Of a stretch of 64,000 nt of DNA, positions 63,547 through 64,000 are shown one piece after another. How positions within the stretch are numbered: position 1 is the stretch's first letter; every line of letters starts with the position of its first letter. The notes under the pieces were generated by a model. That model worked only from the letters and a program-made list of their open reading frames with translations, was not told where the DNA came from and searched no databases. Source of the stretch: Streptomyces hoynatensis (GTDB lineage Bacteria > Actinomycetota > Actinomycetes > Streptomycetales > Streptomycetaceae); the NCBI RefSeq assembly GCF_003626535.1, contig NZ_RBAL01000001.1, forward strand, positions 186,001-250,000. The letters run 5' to 3'. The translations under genes and the position numbers were made by a program.

Positions 63547-63684
63547 GGCGAGGCGCCAGGGGCGCGTTGCCCGGCCGGGTGCGGGCGAGGCCCCCGGCAG
63601 CCGGGCCGGGTGCGGGCGAGGGCTCGGCCGCCGGGCCGGGCAGGGGCCGGGGCCGCCGGGGTCTCGTCCGCGGTGTGCGCGGCT

Positions 63685-64000
63685 TCAGGCGGTGGTCGGC
63701 TGGTAGGTCAGGACCGTGACGCCGGAGGTGAACGTGGTGGTGTCGGCGAGCCTCAGGCCGGTGACGCTCTCGGGGCGGAACAGCGGCTCGCCCCGGCCCT
63801 TGAGGACGGGGTAGATCCAGATCCGGTACTCGTCGAGCAGTCCGGACGTGGCCAGGTGGTCGGTGAGGCGGCCGTTGCCCCAGATGAGGATGTCGCCGCC
63901 GTCCTGCTCCTTGAGCCTGGTGACCTCCGCGGTGAGGTCCTCGCCCGGGATGACGACGGTGGGGCTCCACGCGGCGGTGCCGACCGGCTGGGAGGCCACC
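63685..64000 (-). CDS. RibD C-terminal / dihydrofolate reductase family protein, 5' end outside window
   Basis: The visible 105 or so C-terminal residues match the RibD_C/DHFR-like family: TVVIPGEDLTAEVTRLKEQDGGDILIWGNGRLTDHL, then GLLDEYRIWIYPVLKGRGEPLF and LTYQPTTA. These NADPH-dependent reductases are common in streptomycetes and mostly of unknown substrate. The true start lies beyond the right edge. Confidence 0.85.
   Translation of the reverse strand, partial: VASQPVGTAAWSPTVVIPGEDLTAEVTRLKEQDGGDILIWGNGRLTDHLATSGLLDEYRIWIYPVLKGRGEPLFRPESVTGLRLADTTTFTSGVTVLTYQPTTA

Overview
The window is very GC-rich (over 70 percent), with short gene spacing, frequent GTG starts and strong purine-rich ribosome binding sites. 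It carries genes diagnostic of a sporulating streptomycete: whiD, bldM with a BldN-type promoter, the hrdB-directing sigma factor ShbA, groES-groEL1 under two CIRCE operators, and a GH9 cellulase under a perfect CebR operator. From memory, the gene order from acpS through guaA resembles the Streptomyces coelicolor core chromosome around SCO4740-SCO4790. The organism is a Streptomyces or close relative; the species cannot be read from the window.

Layout. 0-3 kb: the end of a GlmS-like glutaminase domain protein that lacks sugar-isomerase domains, then acpS, a Uma2-family nuclease and nnrD. 3-9.5 kb: alr, an alpha/beta hydrolase, and the tRNA t6A genes tsaE, tsaB and tsaD with rimI, interrupted by a reverse-strand secreted protein that resembles an L,D-transpeptidase without its cysteine. 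9.5-14.2 kb: a methyltransferase, a polysaccharide deacetylase and groES-groEL1. 14.3-20.1 kb: an SDR enzyme, then the developmental block whiD / bldM / shbA, followed by guaB and guaB3. 20.1-30.6 kb: a nucleotide-sugar dehydrogenase without its catalytic cysteine, glpD behind a helically phased repeat array, a phosphotransferase, and two membrane kinases, the second a pseudokinase whose activation segment is replaced by about 550 low-complexity residues. 30.5-40.5 kb: an MFS exporter with a divergent Rrf2 regulator, a succinate-semialdehyde dehydrogenase and GMC oxidoreductase pair, a sortase-substrate-like surface protein, a chorismate mutase and guaA.

40.5-53 kb is envelope-oriented: a PspC-domain two-component system with a divergent LiaF-like protein, a secreted lipase-like protein, a membrane protein, an NlpC/P60 hydrolase, a DsbA-like protein, the cellulase and a small membrane protein.

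53-64 kb is accessory. Two 94-95 bp direct repeats bracket a compact RiPP locus of the ATP-grasp (graspetide) type: precursor peptide, ATP-grasp ligase, a methyltransferase related to protein-isoaspartate methyltransferases, a divergent regulator and a small conserved protein. Beyond it lie three XRE-TPR regulators, a three-gene operon of uncharacterised small proteins (two cysteine-rich) with clear inverted-repeat operators, and a truncated RibD/DHFR-like gene at the edge. The graspetide locus is the best candidate for an undescribed biosynthetic system. The XRE/small-protein module is the best candidate for an undescribed regulatory system.

I saw no rRNA, convincing tRNA, CRISPR array or intact insertion sequence.
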